A DNA stretch of 64,000 nt from Agriotes lineatus (taxonomy: Eukaryota > Arthropoda > Insecta > Coleoptera > Elateridae). The stretch is from assembly GCA_940337035.1 (NCBI GenBank), contig CALNHX010002965.1, forward strand, positions 62,001 through 126,000, written 5' to 3'. Positions 44,901 to 50,900 of this stretch are shown in pieces. Both the position numbers and the translations under genes were made by a program. Each line of letters opens with the position of its first letter. Positions within the stretch are counted from its first letter, which is position 1. The notes under the pieces were generated by a model that ran no database searches, had not been told where the DNA came from, and saw only the letters and a list, made by a program, of their open reading frames with translations.

Positions 44901-47900
44901 ATTGGAAACTATCGAATATTATTTGAACGGAATTTGGACTTGCCGAAACTGTAAAAAGTGTGCAATTTTGTGCTACTAATTATTATACAAATTTAATTTA
45001 TTCAGTGAATGATACAGCATGTTGTCATTGGCATATAAATATGTATTGACCATTCCAATTATTGAAGTCTCTTCTGAATTGTCCTTCTCTAAATTCACTT
45101 TTCTTAAAAAAAAATTATTATATGACAATTTCGGATGACTTATGTTAATGGCATGTGAAAATGACATTTTTCTACGACCACTACTAAAAGTAGGCCTTTT
45201 AGCGCTAGCTTGTTTCACTAAAAGTGACGTTTTATAGTTTACCGTGTTTAAAGAAATCAGCTGTTTACTTTTAGCACATGTGCTAAAAGTGAAGCGAGGT
45301 TTAAAACTACAATTTCGAACTGCAAGTGAAGTTGTAAAGCTATTCTAGTTGCTTCTTGCGTTACAGGTAAAGCGTTTTTGTCATATGTTTACAGTCATAT
45401 GTGGAGTATCAATAATTACATTTCGTAACTCACCTTGACAGAACGGGCGTGGCCAAACAATCGCCAGCGGCGTAGGCTACTATTCATTATGACGCAGCGT
45501 CGCAGATGCGAACCTTTCTTAAATCGATATTTATGGATTAATAACGGTAAAATTAAGGTCGTATATAAAATATTGTATGCAACGCGTGCTAAAAGTCGTT
45601 TATGCGCGAGACATGTTATGAAACTCAGCCTTCGGCTTCGTTTCATAATTTTCATGTCTCGCGCATAAAAGTCGACTTTTAGCACTTGTTGCATAAATAG
45701 CTATTAAACAGTCGCCGAAAAGAGTAAGTTATTAAAGAAATAACTTTTAGTTAGATTTGCTGTCATCACTATTTATGTATCCCCTTTATTTCTTACATCT
45801 TAAAACTTAAAATTTAAATTTTTTATTTAAACATTTTGTACGTCGTTCATTATTTTTCGGCTTTTCTTTTGTAACTTGTACTATAATCCACAAGTTAAAG
45901 TAATTGCTATTTCATTAAAAAAATCACCTGGGCCGACTGGTTTACTAATTTCCCGGTCGCAAAAGCACCTAGTCCGCCCCCGTTAGCACCACTAAACATC
46001 CGCCGAGATTTGAAAAAAAAAATCGAAACAAAAAAATAAGCAGTCACTATTACTAAATGTACAAGAAACAAAAAAAAAGATCATCAATCAATGACATAGA
46101 AAAAGCTATACTTCAGAATATATAAATGAGTTTGTGCTTTCCGACGATGTCCATCAGTTTTCTTTTATATCTCTTAAACTTGTATTTGCAAGATACTGAC
46201 GTTTAATTTAGTATGTTAAATCAGTGTTCCATTATAAAAGAGTTATTGTTTAAATACGATGCTTCCTTTGCCCGCCTTCGACATATTGGAAAAAGCTTTT
46301 TACTAGGTACCAATAAACGTCACTTTTGACACTAGAAACTGTGCAAAATGTTGTTATTATGACATGATTGTAGAAAAACAATTTTTTCTACTCACTGTAT
46401 AGAAAGTCGGCTTTTCCGCCCTAGTTTTAAGAGACAAATCTGCCTTTTTGCAACCAGCGGGGGCCAATTTTTATTAACTCCCGGCGGGAGCCAATCTTTT
46501 TTACCTCCCGCATTTGTGTTTGTGTCACCATGGATAACACATCAAAGTTTGGCAACACTATGTTGACTTGGAAATTTATCAAAAATCTAAAGTTACTAGA
46601 TACTTGCTTCCTAGATATATAAATAGCTATTATTCAGCTCTTATTACTGCTACAAGCGTTAGGTTTTCCGTCAGTTATGGCACAAAATGACGCAAATCCT
46701 AACCTGATAACCTCGAATTTGACATTGACGTACAGTGTCACCAACATATTATTCATACGTTGAATTTCCACAGCCCGCTGAGGAACAGTTTTTTTTTTGG
46801 ATCTCTCGATATTTGTATAGCATTAGTACTCATTATTTTTTACAACTCTCGACATGCGTGTATTGCTACTGCTAGATTCAAATTTCATCACCTGCGAAGT
46901 ATCGCACTATAACGCTAAGACATTTCGAAATTGTTTTATGTATATACATAGTCCGGTAACGATGCGGGAATGGAAGATATTTCTAAAACTATGAGAGTTA
47001 TATCGTGTGTTCCAAACAAAACTCATTCGCAGCATGCTATGATCAAAATGAAGTTTGCATACCCATTGAAAAATGACTACCATAAGTCACAGAGAACTAA
47101 ATTACATCTTGACCTTGAACTATTTTTCTAAAAATATACAAAACACTTAATAAAAACCATTTTTATTGACCGTTATGATTATTACACTCGTTGTGTACTA
47201 CATGCCATCTTATTTTCGTTTTTGCTTGCTACAATTAAACTTAATGCAGTGTAAACTTTTACCTCTCATAGTGACAGATTTTTTCATAAACAAATAGCAA
47301 TCTGACATTCACCTACAGACTTAAATTAGACATGACTAGATTTTTATCTTTCTTTCCAAGGCCTACCCTAAATGAGTTTTTTTAACACACGATATAAAAA
47401 TTGCTTATATAAAAGTTGTAGATACTAAAGTCCTGCACATTACTAAGATATTTTTGATTATACAGGGTGGTTCAAAAAAGTGTGACGAATGAAAATTATT
47501 TATTTTAAAAGGAATGCCCTATGTTTAGGTAGCTTAAAAGATTTACATAGAAAGGCTAATCATTTTGATATCAAGTTGTATGGGGTTACCATAAACTGTT
47601 TTAGATATATTATCGATTTTATGTAAAAAATGCTGTATTTCATAGATACAAATAATCTCAAAGTTGAGAGTATTTGCTGTAAGTAAGAGAAAACAATTGA
47701 ATGAAGGTAAACGTTGCCATAAAAAATGTTTTATGTAAATTACCTTTCAAGTCTAAAATAGTGATTGTGGGACGTGGGTATTTATGCTACGCATGGTGCT
47801 CAACATTTGCAAATTTAATAATTTCGGTTTTTTCAAATAGGACACCCTGTGTATTTCTGTATTATTGATATATTACTTTGTACCTCTAAATTCAACTGTT

Positions 47901-50900
47901 TTTTATATATGCGTGTTTGGACATAAAAAAACAATTTACGCCCCTTAGTATGCTTTATTTCAAGAGATACAAACAAACGCAATTAGAATAACAATTTAAA
48001 CACTTGAGCTCTCCAAACAAAACATAAAACCAGGTTTAGAAAATATAAATCCAGTCATTGTTGATGCAGAAATAATAAACCCAAGAAGATTAAAAATGCA
48101 GGAATAATTTAATTCCAGGATTACATAAAAGCAGATAAAAAAAAACAAAAGCGAATACACCAAAATACTACGTATTCCCACGCCCACATATGAGTGGGTT
48201 TCCATGGAGTCAAGTAGCCACGAAAAATCCGGTCCTTATCATAACGAACGTGTTTGTTATGAAAAATGGACAATTCACAGTTATGCAGTGGGCTAAATGT
48301 GTCAGTTTAACCTAAAAACTACTGAAAATATGTCATTTTAATCTTAAAACTATGACAATCTACTCACATTATCAGTTGTCACAATAAAGCTGTCATTCAT
48401 TAAATTACAAAAATGTTCCTTTTTTGTGGTCGTAGGAAGATATCGTACATAACTCGCTCGAAAGTGTATTGCGCGTTAGTATTTTAAGTCACTCGGCTTC
48501 GCTACGTTTCTCCTCGTTTCTCTAATATACTCGTACGATATATGCCACTTTCGCAGCTTGTTATGTAATATACTATACATGGGGCTATGACACAACGCCC
48601 ACTGGTCACAAACCCCAACTCAGAATTTGGTCATAACGCCCAACTTCCATTCTGGTCACAACGCCCAACTTGGTCACAACGCCCAATTTCGATTTTGGTC
48701 ACAACGCCCAACATTGATTCTGGTCACAACGCCCAACTTGGTCACAACGCCCACTTTTGATTCTGGTCACAACGCCCAACTTGGTCATAACGCCAAAGTT
48801 TGATTTTGATCACAACGTCCAACTTTGATTTTGGTCATAACGTCCAACTTTTTTGAAGCACATTTTAATAGACATTTCGGGCTATATTGAAGTTCATAGC
48901 TGAAGACGTGCAGGCATCCAAGCATCCAAGTAAGTGTGCAGACCTTATACTTCCATATATGTATGTGGTAATTGAATACTGTTGAATTTTAATTATTTTT
49001 ATTGCAACATGATTGACGTGGTCGGGTTACAAGTCAATAAAAATATTAGGCAAACATACATTTTGAAAAATATATTGTAGACGAAAGTGTTGATATTGCT
49101 GGAAAAAGTCGCGGTTTTTTTGGAGAGTTTGTCTAGTAATCTTATATTATAAGAGCCGCTGCCGCCGGCCGTCCAGACCGTAAGCACAAGTGGCGCCGGC
49201 ACACGCAGCATGAAGGGCCTGCATACTACTACCACACGCGCTTGCTATATCGGTTTCTATAAGCGCAGGTTTCTGTAAGCGCACATGCCGACCGTAGGCA
49301 CGTGGCGCCGCCATACGCAGCCAGACGTAGGCTGGCTACGCGCGTTCTAGTATTTTTATAAGCTCGGTCGGCAGCGCAGTGGTGCCTAAATTTTTTTTCT
49401 ACGACCACCACTAAAAGTAGGCCTTTTAGCGCAGGCTTTTTTCATTAAAAGTAACGTTTTATAATTTAGCGTGTTTAAAATGAGATCAGCTGTTTACCTT
49501 TAGCATATGTGTTATAAAGTGAAGTGAGGTTATAAAACTACAATTTAGAACTGGAAGTGAAGTTGTAAAGTTATTCTAGTTACTTCTTGCGTTAGAGGTA
49601 AAGTGTTTTTTAAATAATTAAAGCGTTATCTAATGAATAAAGTCAGATGTGTACTATTATAATTACCTTCGATAACTGACTTTGACAGTACTGGCTTCAC
49701 AAACATTCACCTGCGCGTCAAGGGTTTGTTAAATCGACACTTATGGATTAATAACAGAAAATTTAAGGTCGTAGAAAAAATATTGTATGCAAACTGGTGC
49801 TAAAAGTGTTATTGCACTCGGCATGTTATGAAACTCAGCCTTCGGCTTAGTTTCATAATTTTCATGTCTCGTGCATAAACATAAACTTTTAGCACTTGTT
49901 GCATAAATAGCTATTAGATACACTTACGTTTTTGTTATCTGTTTCCATATTTTCTCAGGAGAATTTGGCTATAGCAGTGAAGTAATTTTTTCCAATGCCT
50001 ATTTATAAAGCTGTATTGTATCTGAGCAAATCTTTATGGTAAAGCAACATTTTAATGATGAGGATGGACAAAGAGTTACTTTATTCACTAGTGAATAAAG
50101 TAGTTAATAATCCATAGCAACTTACAAAATACATATATGTTACCGTGGAAACTGGTACACAACCAAGTAGTATGATTACATATTTAAAATGATTTATTCA
50201 ATTTTAAAAATTATTTATAAAATTAATTGTAGGTATTGGAAAAAGTTTTATATGCTACACATGAATAATAGTATATTATGTTATTAGGAGCAAAAGTTAT
50301 ATTTTATGTGGCGAGGCTGGACGGGTTATCTGCCGAGCTTGCGAGGCAGATAAGTACAGCCGAGCCACATAAAGATACTTTTGCTCCGAATAACATATAG
50401 TATTTTTTCTTCAAACGTTTTTATAACAAATTATTTACAACTTTGTGAACAAAATTCGAAGAAAATTACTTGATCTCGTCAGCGGCAGATAATATTATCT
50501 GCCGCTTGGCAATAAAGTGACAGTTTAGCATCATCAATCCAGCAGTATAATGTCATATTTTACTGCCGTTTGAAGAAAAAGAGATTTTATCCATTCGGGG
50601 AAATTATCTCAATCGGCTGTCTCGTGAGCTAAAGTTTTGCCCTTATGGATAAAATGCCTATTTATTCAATTGGACCATACATAACTACTTTCCAACACCT
50701 ACCTATTCTAAAAACAAAACGTTTTGATTCTGCGGATGCTAGATGTTAATCGCATGTAGGTCTGTTTATGGCTAACGCATACAAAATCCATAAACTGTAT
50801 TCTAGCATATTTGATTACTTATGTTCACATTTTCCTCCACCAATCTGTATATTATGATATATATCACTGGAATGGGAAAAAAATCCTCTTACTCATAATA

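Larger units (their letters stand above)
42144..45982. mobile_element. degenerate hAT element (TSD TTAGCACC)
   Basis: Ends CAGCGGCGGACTGGCC and, inverted, GGCCGACTGG...AGTCCGCCCCCG. A perfect 8-bp duplication TTAGCACC lies at 42136-42143 and 45983-45990. About 3.8 kb including a nested MITE (42231-42935) and a family A repeat (45169-45705). CAG-GGCGGACTGG ends and 8-bp targets fit hATs with ZMYM/DUF4371-like transposases. Confidence 0.82.

Noticed and set aside
48581..48855. CRISPR-like array of short repeats
   Set aside because: Units are imperfect, spacers are themselves repeated, the array is mirrored at 51115-52185, and the DNA is eukaryotic; it is a transposon terminus.
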